Source of the DNA: Bradyrhizobium sp. CCGB01
GTDB taxonomy: Bacteria; Pseudomonadota; Alphaproteobacteria; Rhizobiales; Xanthobacteraceae
NCBI RefSeq assembly: GCF_024199795.1
Contig: NZ_JANADK010000001.1
Span: 4,774,001 to 4,838,000 of the forward strand
DNA: 64,000 bases
Reading direction: 5' to 3'
Below, piece after piece: positions 43,868-51,650 of the stretch. The number at the start of each line of letters is the position of its first letter. Position 1 is the first letter of the stretch. The translations under genes were made by a program, and so were the position numbers. Below the pieces are notes generated by a model. The model did not search any database. It was not told the DNA's origin and saw only the letters and a program-made list of their open reading frames with translations.

Positions 43868-45103
43868 ATGCCGGGTCGTCGCGAAAACCTTGCTGCCCTC
43901 GCCATTCTTGCTGCCGGCGTGCTCGTCACGACACCGGCTTTGGCGCAGAAGAAATACGATCCCGGAGCCACCGATACCGAAGTCAGGATCGGCAACATCA
44001 TGCCCTATAGCGGGCCGGCGTCGTCCTATGGCGTGATCGGCAAGACCGAGGCCGCCTATTTCAGGATGATCAACGACCAGGGCGGGATCAACGGCCGCAA
44101 GATCAACTTCATCAGCTATGACGACGCCTATTCGCCGCCGAAGGCGATCGAGCAGGCGCGCAAGCTGGTCGAGAGCGACGAGGTGCTGCTGATCTTCCAG
44201 CCGCTCGGCACGCCCTCCAACTCGGCGATCATGAAATACATGAACGCCAAGAAGGTGCCGCAGCTGTTCGTCGCCTCCGGCGGCACCAAGTTCGGCGATC
44301 CCAAGAATTTTCCGTGGACCATGGGCTTCCAGCCGAACTACCAGAGCGAGGGGCGCATCTACGCAAAATACATCCGCGACAAGTTTCCAAACAGCAAGAT
44401 TGCGGTGCTCTGGCAGAACGACGACGCCGGCAAGGACCAGTTCAAGGGCCTGAAGGACGGGCTTGGCGACAAGGCGAACATGATCATCGCCGACAAATCC
44501 TACGAGGTCAGCGATCCCTCGATCGACTCGCAGATCGTGGCGCTGCACGATTCAGGCGCCGACATCTTCTTCTCCTGGGCTGCGCCGAAGGGCTCGGCGC
44601 AGGCGATCCGTAAAGTGGGAGAGCTTGGCTGGAAGCCGAAATTCTTCCTTGCAAACACAGCAACGTCGATCGCGTCGGTGTTGAAGCCCGCCGGCCTCGA
44701 CTATGCCAAGGACATCATCTCGACCGCGTATCTGAAGGACCCGACCGATCCGACCTGGGACAAGGATCCGGCTGTGATCAAATGGCGCGAGTTCATGGAC
44801 AAATATTACCCCGACGGCGACAAGGCCAACGCCAACAATCTCTATGGCTATGTGCAAGCCGAGGCGATGGCGCAGGTTCTGAAGCAGTGCGGCGACAACC
44901 TCTCGCGAGAGAATGCGATGAAGCAGGCCACCAGCCTGAAGGATTTCCACACCGACCTCATGCTGCCCGGCATCATGGTCAACACCTCGCCGGACGACTA
45001 CTTCCCGATCGAGCAGATGCAGTTGATGCGCTTCAATGGACAGGCCTGGGAGCTGTTCGGCGACGTCATCACCGGTGAGGTCGGCCACGAGCGCAGCCAG
45101 TAG
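43868..45103 (+). CDS. Periplasmic branched-chain amino acid-type binding protein (Peripla_BP_6)
   Basis: The 411-residue solute-binding protein of the LivJ/Peripla_BP_6 group has a signal peptide (MPGRRENLAALAILAAGVLVTTPALA-Q). Two alpha/beta lobes follow, with EVRIGNIMPYSGPASSYGVIGKTEAAYFRMIND, LLIFQPLGTPSNSAIMKYMN and SKIAVLWQNDDAGKDQFKGLKDGLGD. It would feed an ABC importer for amino acids or aromatic acids. No permease or ATPase genes are adjacent, so it must use a transporter encoded elsewhere. I used ATG 43868 behind GGGAGAG. It ends one base before the convergent O-antigen-ligase gene, with no room for a terminator between them. Confidence 0.92.
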   Translation: MPGRRENLAALAILAAGVLVTTPALAQKKYDPGATDTEVRIGNIMPYSGPASSYGVIGKTEAAYFRMINDQGGINGRKINFISYDDAYSPPKAIEQARKLVESDEVLLIFQPLGTPSNSAIMKYMNAKKVPQLFVASGGTKFGDPKNFPWTMGFQPNYQSEGRIYAKYIRDKFPNSKIAVLWQNDDAGKDQFKGLKDGLGDKANMIIADKSYEVSDPSIDSQIVALHDSGADIFFSWAAPKGSAQAIRKVGELGWKPKFFLANTATSIASVLKPAGLDYAKDIISTAYLKDPTDPTWDKDPAVIKWREFMDKYYPDGDKANANNLYGYVQAEAMAQVLKQCGDNLSRENAMKQATSLKDFHTDLMLPGIMVNTSPDDYFPIEQMQLMRFNGQAWELFGDVITGEVGHERSQ

Positions 45104-46396
45104 TCAGGGCCGGCTGCCGGCCGTGTCTCCTCTTTTGGCTTTCAGCGCCATGCCGCCGGCGACGCCGACGGCCAGCACATACATCCAGCCCTCGTGGAAA
45201 TCGAACAAATGCGAGTTCAGCAGCGAGCTCGCGATGTTCTGGACGACGGCGGCAAGGCCGATCCACGCCGCGAGACCCTCGCCCAGGAACAGGCGGAGAT
45301 GGGCGATCCACATTGCGTAGAGCAGGATGACGCCCAACAGGCCCCACTGCATGGCGACATTGAGGGTCTGATTGTGCGGATTGCTGACGATCTCGGCGTC
45401 GAGGCTGCTCCCGCCGGTGGCCGCGCGCTCGAACTGGCGTTTGATCGATCCGGTGCCGTGGCCGATCAGAGGTGCCTCGGTGAAAGCGTGAAGCGCCTTG
45501 CGCCAATAGGTCAGCCGCTGCGCGGTCGAGGCGCGACTGATGTTCTCGTGGCCATGACGGTATTCGACGGCGACGTCGGTGATGCGCTGGCGTAGATAGG
45601 GCGATGCCGTCCAGGCCAATGCGCTCGCGGCGATCGTGCCCGCGAGCAGGACCAGCGCCGCGCGCCCGCTCAAATGCCTCCAGGCGAAGAGGGCGAGCAG
45701 CACCGCGATGCAGAGCAGCGCCGTCCGGGCCGAGGCAACGAACACCATGTTGGTGGCGAACAGCAAGATCAGTGCCGCGCAGACCGCTGTCGCGGCCACG
45801 CGTCCGCCGCGCCAGAAAGTCAGCGCGGGCAGGGCAAGCGCAAAGGCGCAGAGCGTGAATTCCTGGCTCTGGTCGATGTAGTTCTTGACGGGAACGCCGG
45901 CCGACGCCGTCGCGGTGATCTTCCAGGCGGGATCGAGCAGAACGATCCAGGAGTAGACCGCCAGCATCGCGCAGGAGGCGAGAAAGGCGAGGCAAACCCG
46001 GAAGCCGTGCTCGGATCGGCTGAAATGATAGAGTAGCGCCGGGATCAGCACGAGCTTTGCGACCGGCTTGATCGCATGCAGCCGGTCCGCCCACGCGCCG
46101 TCCGACCACAGCACGCCGACCAGCGCAAGCAGCAGGAAGACAAAGGGCAGGGCGAAGGCAGGCCGTGCGAGCTGGCGCGAATAGTCGCGCCAGTCGATGG
46201 TCGGCGTCACCACGAGCAGCCAGAGCCCGACCAGGATCGAAGGCGCCGTGGTCGACCAGGGCAGCGACGCCGCGATCAGGGCGGCCAGCACGTCGGCGGC
46301 CCGGATCAGCGCGGGCGATTTGCCCATGGCTTGCCAACGGGCGCGCAAGGCTTGTGGTCCGGCCGGACCGGGCCATACCGCGGGTTCAGCGCTCAT
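45104..46396 (-). CDS. O-antigen ligase/polymerase-like membrane protein (Wzy_C)
   Basis: The 430-residue protein has about ten to twelve transmembrane helices and a large extracytoplasmic loop that carries the Wzy_C signature: RLTYWRKALHAFTEAPLIGHGTGS and NPHNQTLNVAMQWG, where the H-N-Q core is essential in WaaL ligases. It probably joins or polymerises undecaprenyl-linked glycans in the periplasm. It is the last gene of the polysaccharide operon, 12 bases after the glycosyltransferase gene, and fits a pathway in which an ABC exporter flips a finished glycan that is then ligated to lipid A or another acceptor. Ligase or polymerase cannot be decided. Confidence 0.85.
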   Translation of the reverse strand: MSAEPAVWPGPAGPQALRARWQAMGKSPALIRAADVLAALIAASLPWSTTAPSILVGLWLLVVTPTIDWRDYSRQLARPAFALPFVFLLLALVGVLWSDGAWADRLHAIKPVAKLVLIPALLYHFSRSEHGFRVCLAFLASCAMLAVYSWIVLLDPAWKITATASAGVPVKNYIDQSQEFTLCAFALALPALTFWRGGRVAATAVCAALILLFATNMVFVASARTALLCIAVLLALFAWRHLSGRAALVLLAGTIAASALAWTASPYLRQRITDVAVEYRHGHENISRASTAQRLTYWRKALHAFTEAPLIGHGTGSIKRQFERAATGGSSLDAEIVSNPHNQTLNVAMQWGLLGVILLYAMWIAHLRLFLGEGLAAWIGLAAVVQNIASSLLNSHLFDFHEGWMYVLAVGVAGGMALKAKRGDTAGSRP

Positions 46397-46408
46397 GCGC
46401 AGCGATGC

Positions 46409-47788
46409 CTATTGCGCGGCGGCGAGGCGTTCCCGGGGCCTCTCACGCCCAAGGAAGTCGCGCGCCTGGGTCTCGTAGCCGAAGCGTTCGGCGAGCTCAT
46501 GCCGTCGCGCGCGGATCCTGCCGCGCCACTCCTCCTGCCGCGTCAGCACGCGGGCAACGGAGGTTGCGATCGCGTCGGTCGAGAACGGGTCGAAATAGTC
46601 GGCGAGCTCGCCCGCGACCTCGCGAAACACCGTGATGTCAGAGCACAGCACCGGCGTGTTCGCCGCCAGCGCCTCGATGATCGGCACGCCAAAACCTTCC
46701 GCAAGGCTCGGCATGATCAGCCCGTGCGCCTCGGTGATCAGGGCCGCCTTCTCGTGCTCGTCGACATAGCCGGCGAAGCGGACGTTTGACGGCAGATTAC
46801 GCATCCGGCTGATCTCGCCGGCATAGCCAATCACGACGAGATCGGCCTGTGGCACGCCGCGGAAGGCGCGGATGACGGTGGCGACGTTCTTGCGCGGTTC
46901 GTTCGAGACGATGACGACAAAGCTCGGCCGCCCCGGACGCCCCGACGGGGCTGGGAGGTGCAGGACATCCGGGGCGTCGAACCGGGTGCGGGGATACACG
47001 ACCCGCGCCGGCAGGTGCGCAAATTGCGGCAACAGTTCCCTGAACCGCATCATGCTGTAGTTTGAAACGAAGGCGAGCTCGTCAGCCTGCTGCAGGCTGG
47101 TGCGAATTCGCGCCAGGAACTGCCGCGTCGCGATGTCGCTGAGCTTGAGGTCGGTGAGCGGCAACAGGTCGTGGACCACGCAGATCACCTTTGCGTCGGG
47201 CCTGCGCTTGATCGCCACCCGGGTCGGGGTGTCCACGACGATGACGTCGTAGTCGCGCGCGTCGATCCGCGGCGGCGGCAGCAGGAAGAACGCCGAGGAG
47301 TCCTGATAGTTGAAGAATCCGGGCTCGAGCTGAAAGTCGCCGAACAGTTCGAGATGACTCAGATCCGGCGGAATGTATTCGAGCGCTTCCGTCCGGTTCT
47401 CGATCATCCGCGCGTGCAAGCCACGCAGGCCGATGGCGCGCAGGAGGCAGAGGATGTTGTCACGCGACAGCATCATGCCGGCTCTGTGGCGGAGCCAGTC
47501 GAACTTGCGGCGCGTGCCGCTGAGCGTTACCGGCCCGCTCATGTTGACTTCGTCCAGGAAGCGATAAAGAGCAAGCAGCTCGATATTGCGCGACTGTGCC
47601 GCAAACAGCTTTGTGCGTCGCTCGCGCCGGCACAGCTTGCGGTAGCGCTTCGAGGTCTCCACGAGTAGCGTGAGTTCATGGCCCTCCGCGGCGAGCGAAC
47701 GTACCAATTCCCGGGTAAAGTGGAAGATACCGCGCTTGTGATTGGGTTGTCCGAGCGACTCGGAGACGAAAAGGATGTTCTGTTTCAT
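46409..47788 (-). CDS. GT4-type glycosyltransferase
   Basis: The 459-residue enzyme has a GT-B fold. The N-terminal half opens NILFVSESLGQPNHKRGIFHFTRELVRSL and the nucleotide-sugar-binding half has VIVSNEPRKNVATVIRAF, NVRFAGYVDEHEKAALITEAHGLIMPSLAEGFGVPIIEALAANTPVLCSD. The E-x7-E element of GT4 enzymes is present in EGFGVPIIEA. It probably adds a sugar to the exported glycan on the cytoplasmic face. ATG 47788 overlaps the ABC ATPase stop by four bases (ATGA), so the two are translationally coupled. The frame stays open far upstream, but that is a shadow of the ATPase gene. Confidence 0.88.
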   Translation of the reverse strand: MKQNILFVSESLGQPNHKRGIFHFTRELVRSLAAEGHELTLLVETSKRYRKLCRRERRTKLFAAQSRNIELLALYRFLDEVNMSGPVTLSGTRRKFDWLRHRAGMMLSRDNILCLLRAIGLRGLHARMIENRTEALEYIPPDLSHLELFGDFQLEPGFFNYQDSSAFFLLPPPRIDARDYDVIVVDTPTRVAIKRRPDAKVICVVHDLLPLTDLKLSDIATRQFLARIRTSLQQADELAFVSNYSMMRFRELLPQFAHLPARVVYPRTRFDAPDVLHLPAPSGRPGRPSFVVIVSNEPRKNVATVIRAFRGVPQADLVVIGYAGEISRMRNLPSNVRFAGYVDEHEKAALITEAHGLIMPSLAEGFGVPIIEALAANTPVLCSDITVFREVAGELADYFDPFSTDAIATSVARVLTRQEEWRGRIRARRHELAERFGYETQARDFLGRERPRERLAAAQ

Positions 47789-48525
47789 GCGCGTTTCTCG
47801 CGGAACTCGAAGGCGTGCGTGACCGGCGGCTCGACCGCGATGGTCGAGGCGATGCGGCCGTGATCGAGGTTGATGATGCTGGAGCAGGTGCGCCGCAGCA
47901 GCGGTTGGTCGTGCGAGGCGATGATCACGATCGCCGCCTGCGATACCAGGTGTTGCAGCCGCCGCTCGGCCTTCTCCGCAAAATGATCGTCGACGACGCT
48001 GAGCCATTCGTCGAGCAGCAGGATGTCGGCCGGGAAGGCGGTGGCGGTCGCGAACAGCACGCGCATCAGCATGCCCGAGGAGAACATCCGCAAGGGCAGC
48101 CGCTGCATGCGAGCTTCGAGCTCGGTGAAGGCCCAGATCTCGTCGATCACGCTGCGGGTCGGCTTGCGGCCGCTGATCCGCAGCAGCAGTGCGATGTTGT
48201 CCTCCGCCACGAAGTCCAGATTGACCCCGGCGTTCAGGCCGAGCAGAGGCACGACGTTGCCCCTGATCGCGACGTGGCCGCTGCTCGGCGGATAGACGCC
48301 GGCGATCAGGCGCAGCAGCGTTGATTTGCCGGAGCCGTTGGGTCCGGCAAGCCCGATACGGGCGCCGGCTTCGGCCTCGATCGTGACATTGTCGACGGCG
48401 CGAATGATCCGCATCTCGCCCGGCTCGCGGATGAGATGGCCGAGCAGCCGGCGCTTCAGCGAGAAGTCGTAGGCGCCGTAGAGCGGGTAGTCGAGACAGA
48501 CGTTGCGCAGGCTGATCGAGACCAT
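47785..48525 (-). CDS. Polysaccharide ABC exporter ATPase (Wzt/KpsT type)
   Basis: The 246-residue ATPase powers glycan export with the ABC-2 permease encoded just upstream. It has Walker A GPNGSGKST, the polysaccharide-subfamily variant signature MFSSGMLMR in place of LSGGQ, Walker B ILLLDEW, and the switch His in IIASHDQ. The N-terminus LRNVCLDYPLYG is typical for this group. It lacks the C-terminal carbohydrate-binding domain of E. coli O9a Wzt, so it is of the KpsT/short-Wzt kind and export should not depend on a terminal cap. It sits three bases after the fusion gene. Confidence 0.93.
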   Translation of the reverse strand: MVSISLRNVCLDYPLYGAYDFSLKRRLLGHLIREPGEMRIIRAVDNVTIEAEAGARIGLAGPNGSGKSTLLRLIAGVYPPSSGHVAIRGNVVPLLGLNAGVNLDFVAEDNIALLLRISGRKPTRSVIDEIWAFTELEARMQRLPLRMFSSGMLMRVLFATATAFPADILLLDEWLSVVDDHFAEKAERRLQHLVSQAAIVIIASHDQPLLRRTCSSIINLDHGRIASTIAVEPPVTHAFEFREKRA

Positions 48526-48528
48526 GGG

Positions 48529-50466
48529 TCAAATCCAGAATGCGGCTTTGCGCAGGTGGACCAGCGTCAGCACGCTCGCAAAGATCAGCAGCGCCAGCGT
48601 GATGAGGACGTAGACGATGCTGGTGGGATCGATATGGCCGCCGGCGAGCGGCTCGCGCCACACCGCGAACAGATGGGTCAGCGGGTTGAGCCGCATCACC
48701 GTCGAGCGCTGATTGATCATCTCGGCGGACCAGATCACGGGCGAGGCGAGGAAGGCGAGCATCAGCGTGGATTCGATGATCGGCTTGAGGTCGCGATAGC
48801 GCGTTGCCGTCGCGCCGAGGACGAGACTCAAGGCGAAGGTGCAGGCGATGAAGAGCAGGAGGCCCGGCAGCGCCTCGAGCGCGTGAGAGAGGTCGTGCGG
48901 CGACAGGATCAGCCAGAGCACCAGCGGCACGCAGGCGTTATGCAGCGCGAACAGCGCCTGGCGGAAGGTGCATTGCAGGAGGAAGATCACCGGCGGCAGC
49001 GCCCGGTCGCGGATCAGGCTTGCGGAATTCTGGAGCGCCGTGGTCGCATCGAGCACGACGCTGTTGAGGAATGTCCAGGCCGTCATCGACAGCGCCAGCA
49101 TCGGCAGGCGCGATAGCATGTCGGCGTTCGAGACGTGGCCGATCACGGAGCCCAGCACCGCGACCACGATCGCCATCTGGAGCGACATCCAGAACGGGCC
49201 GAGCAGCGAGCGGACGTAACGGTGCCGCATGTCGGACCATGCCAGGGCCGCCGCGATCCGGACGCTGTCCAGCCAGCCGGTCGCCTGCAGCGGTTCAGCG
49301 GCGGTTGCGGGTTCCTTGCTCGACGCGGTGCAGGACACGGTGACAGCATCGCGATAGACGGTTTCCATGCCTTCCTTGAAGGCTGTGGCGGAATAGCGGG
49401 TGAGGGCACGCGTCCGGGCCGAAAGGCCCATGCGGCGGCGGCGCTCGGGATCGCGGATCAGGGTGTCGATGGCCTCGCCCAGCTTTTCGGCATCGCCGGG
49501 CGGCACCGTGATTGCCTCCATGCCGTGACGGGCGATGCGCGGCACCGCCGTATCGAGCGCCGTGTTCACGACGGGTCGGCCGGCGGCCATGGCCTCGAGC
49601 TGGACCAGGCCGAAGGTCTCGGCATTGGTCACCGATGGCATCACGAAGACGTCGGACAGGCACATCAGCTTGATGCGCTCGCTGTCGTTCACCGAACCGA
49701 GCAGGCGGACGCGGTCACCGAGGCCGAGCTCGCGGATCAACTGCTCGAGCCGCGGCCGCTCGGTACCTTCGCCGATGATCCAGACCTCGAAATCGTATGC
49801 GGCCGCCGCGCGGATCAGCACGTCGAAGCCCTTGTAGGGCACGAGCCGGCCGCAGGCGAGCACGAGCCGGCCGCGATCGTTGACGTGGTGCGGCTCGATC
49901 TTCGGCCAGTCGTAGCCCGAAGTATCGATGCCGAACGGTACGACGTGGCACTTGTGTTCGAATTCCCGCAGCAACGGCGTGTTCTCGACCAGCACGTGGT
50001 CCGAGACGATGATTGCCGTCGCCCGGCGCAGCGTCCGCCGCATCAAGGGCTCGATGAACCAGCGCAGGCCGGCATGGCTGACGATGTCGGCGTGCCAGTG
50101 CACCACCAGCGGCCGTTTGGCGCCAAACCCGAAGGCGAAAACGAGGTCGGCGAGCGGGAAGGGGGCGTGGAGCGCGAGCAGATCGTGCTCGGCCATCTTG
50201 CGCCACAGCCGCCAGGGATAGGTGGGGGCGGCGGGAAGCGACAAGAGATTGCCGAACGAGCGGACGCGCTCGACCGGCACGTCATCGACGATGATCTCGC
50301 GCTCGGCCGATTGGGAGCAGGTCAGCACGGCGGAGGCGAACGTGTCCTTCAGGCTGGCGCAGATGTCGCGGATCACCGTGAGCGTGCCGCCGAACAGGTC
50401 GGGATAGTAGATCTTGAAGATGTGCAGCACCGACGGACGGCGCGGGGTTTCGCTGATGTGATGCAT
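48529..50466 (-). CDS. Fusion of GT4 glycosyltransferase and ABC-2 polysaccharide permease
   Basis: The 645-residue protein has two parts that are normally separate. Residues about 10-375 form a complete GT4 glycosyltransferase (PDLFGGTLTVIRDI, HWHADIVSHAG, VVPFGIDTSGYDW, ACGRLVPYKGFDVLIRA, and the E-x7-E region SVTNAETFGLVQLEAMAAGRPVVN). After a linker (about 375-400), residues 400-645 form an ABC-2 type permease of the Wzm kind with an amphipathic start (AWSDMRHRYVRSLLGPFWMSLQMAI), about six membrane helices and the PVIWSAEMI, NPLTHLFAVWREPL end. The frame is open throughout with no internal stop. The design tethers a sugar transferase to the exporter mouth. The ATPase partner is encoded three bases downstream. 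Confidence 0.92.
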   Translation of the reverse strand: MHHISETPRRPSVLHIFKIYYPDLFGGTLTVIRDICASLKDTFASAVLTCSQSAEREIIVDDVPVERVRSFGNLLSLPAAPTYPWRLWRKMAEHDLLALHAPFPLADLVFAFGFGAKRPLVVHWHADIVSHAGLRWFIEPLMRRTLRRATAIIVSDHVLVENTPLLREFEHKCHVVPFGIDTSGYDWPKIEPHHVNDRGRLVLACGRLVPYKGFDVLIRAAAAYDFEVWIIGEGTERPRLEQLIRELGLGDRVRLLGSVNDSERIKLMCLSDVFVMPSVTNAETFGLVQLEAMAAGRPVVNTALDTAVPRIARHGMEAITVPPGDAEKLGEAIDTLIRDPERRRRMGLSARTRALTRYSATAFKEGMETVYRDAVTVSCTASSKEPATAAEPLQATGWLDSVRIAAALAWSDMRHRYVRSLLGPFWMSLQMAIVVAVLGSVIGHVSNADMLSRLPMLALSMTAWTFLNSVVLDATTALQNSASLIRDRALPPVIFLLQCTFRQALFALHNACVPLVLWLILSPHDLSHALEALPGLLLFIACTFALSLVLGATATRYRDLKPIIESTLMLAFLASPVIWSAEMINQRSTVMRLNPLTHLFAVWREPLAGGHIDPTSIVYVLITLALLIFASVLTLVHLRKAAFWI

Positions 50467-50473
50467 GATGGCG

Positions 50474-50638
50474 TCAGCCTGCGAGAAGAGCTGCGACGAA
50501 CGGTGCGGCCAGCACCGAGATGAAGATCACGCCGCGCAGCAGCGCCGGCAGCATCGGCTCGATCGTGAGGCCGTGACCCTGCAAGGCAATCGGCACGGCG
50601 TGCAGTGAGCTGGAATTGCGGACCAAGCGGTCAGCCAT
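50474..50638 (-). CDS. Small membrane protein heading the polysaccharide operon (54 aa)
   Basis: A 54-codon frame starts at ATG 50638 and ends 7 bases before the fusion gene. The peptide has a polar N-terminus (MADRLVRNSSSLHAVP), then a hydrophobic helix (LLRGVIFISVLAAPFVAALLAG) that could span the membrane and ends the protein. AAAGGG lies about ten bases before the start, and a good promoter (TTGACG, 17 bases, TATACG) is placed to begin transcription about 30 bases upstream. Position and codon use favour a real gene, possibly a small partner of the exporter. No homolog is known to me. Confidence 0.55.
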   Translation of the reverse strand: MADRLVRNSSSLHAVPIALQGHGLTIEPMLPALLRGVIFISVLAAPFVAALLAG

Positions 50639-50675
50639 GGGTGAGAATCCCTTTACGTCGCCCTCAGTGGCGTCT

Positions 50676-50704
50676 CGTATATGTGGGAAAATTTACCACG
50701 TCAA
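50676..50704 (-). promoter_or_regulatory. Promoter of the polysaccharide operon
   Basis: On the minus strand TTGACG (50704-50699) and TATACG (50681-50676) are 17 bases apart, close to the housekeeping-sigma consensus. Transcription would begin near 50669, about 30 bases before the small membrane-protein gene. A GTGGGA box (50683-50688) lies within the promoter spacer. Confidence 0.6.
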
Positions 50705-50756
50705 TCGTCAAGTGGGAAAAAGTGGGATTGTGTCCCACGCCGAGCGCCGTTACACT
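50683..50756 (+). promoter_or_regulatory. GTGGGA operator boxes and promoter of the DUF6502 gene
   Basis: GTGGGA occurs at 50683, 50712 and 50722 and inverted (TCCCAC) at 50733-50738. The last two form the perfect palindrome GTGGGA-n5-TCCCAC. TTGTGT (50728-50733) and TACACT (50751-50756), 17 bases apart, form a plus-strand promoter whose -35 lies in that palindrome. The predicted start would fall at or near the ATG at 50763, so the mRNA may be leaderless. The arrangement suits a repressor acting on both divergent promoters. Confidence 0.45.
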
Positions 50757-50762
50757 CCAGAC

Positions 50763-51650
50763 ATGAATGCCAAGTCCGGGTCCAAAGCAGCGGCTCCGCA
50801 GCCGAATGCCGCCGCGAAGCTGCACGCGCCGCTGGCGCGGCTGCTGCGCCCGCTCGTGCGGCTCTGCATCCGCAGCGGCATGACCTTCCCGGCGCTGGCG
50901 CAACTGCTTCGCGAGCTCTTCGTCAACGTCGCCGAGCACGATTTCGCGCTGGAGGGGAAAGAGCAGACCGACAGCCGGGTCAGCCTGCTCACCGGCATCC
51001 ATCGCAAGGAGGTGGCGCGGTTGCGTGGGGCGGGCGCGCCGGTGCACGAGGCGCCCGCCGCGGTGTCGCTGACGAGCGCCGTGATCGCACGCTGGCTCGC
51101 CGCGCCCGAATTCACCGATGCGAAGGGCGAGCCGCTGGCGCTGCCGCGCACGGCCGAAGGCGATTCGCCGTCGTTCGAGCAGCTCGTCGCCTCCGTCACC
51201 AAGGACGTGCGGCCGCGCGCGGTGCTTGACGAATGGGTCGACCGCAAGCTCGTCACCATCAACGACGCCGACGAGATCGAGCTGGTCGAGGCGGCCTTCG
51301 TCCCGAGCGGCGAGGACGACGGCAAATGGCACTATCTCGGCCGCAATCTGCACGACCACATCGCGGCCGCCGCGCAGAACGTCTCAGGCGCAGCGCCGCG
51401 CTTCCTCGAACGCGCGGTGCACTACAACAACATCTCGCCGAAGCTGGCGCGGCGGCTCGAGGCGCGCTCGCGCGAGCTCGCGATGGACGCGCTGAAGACC
51501 GCCAACCGCGAGGCCAACCGTGCGCTCGCCAAGGACAAGGGCGGTGAGGCCCGCTGGAATTTCGGCATCTACATCTACAGCGAAGACGCCGATGAGGGTG
51601 AGACCAGGGAAAGCGGCAAGGACGTCGGCAAGGAGGGTGGTTCTTCATGA
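50763..51650 (+). CDS. DUF6502 family protein, possible HTH regulator
   Basis: The 295-residue protein matches the DUF6502 family of unknown function. The N-terminal third looks like a winged helix: LRPLVRLCIRSGMTFPALAQLLRELFVNVA, then SRVSLLTGIHRKEVARLR, whose last helix reads like a recognition helix. The rest is helical with a charged tail (EDADEGETRESGKDVGKEGG). It overlaps the DUF5666 gene by four bases. DUF6502 and DUF5666 genes occur together in many proteobacteria. The suggestion that it binds the GTGGGA boxes before it is my inference. The frame is open upstream of ATG 50763 but crosses the promoter. Confidence 0.8.
   Translation: MNAKSGSKAAAPQPNAAAKLHAPLARLLRPLVRLCIRSGMTFPALAQLLRELFVNVAEHDFALEGKEQTDSRVSLLTGIHRKEVARLRGAGAPVHEAPAAVSLTSAVIARWLAAPEFTDAKGEPLALPRTAEGDSPSFEQLVASVTKDVRPRAVLDEWVDRKLVTINDADEIELVEAAFVPSGEDDGKWHYLGRNLHDHIAAAAQNVSGAAPRFLERAVHYNNISPKLARRLEARSRELAMDALKTANREANRALAKDKGGEARWNFGIYIYSEDADEGETRESGKDVGKEGGSS

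Noticed and set aside
46409..48661. A 750-codon frame extending the second glycosyltransferase through the ABC ATPase gene
   Set aside because: Only residues from ATG 47788 onward look like a glycosyltransferase; the extension is the shifted frame of the ATPase gene, which has all ABC motifs.
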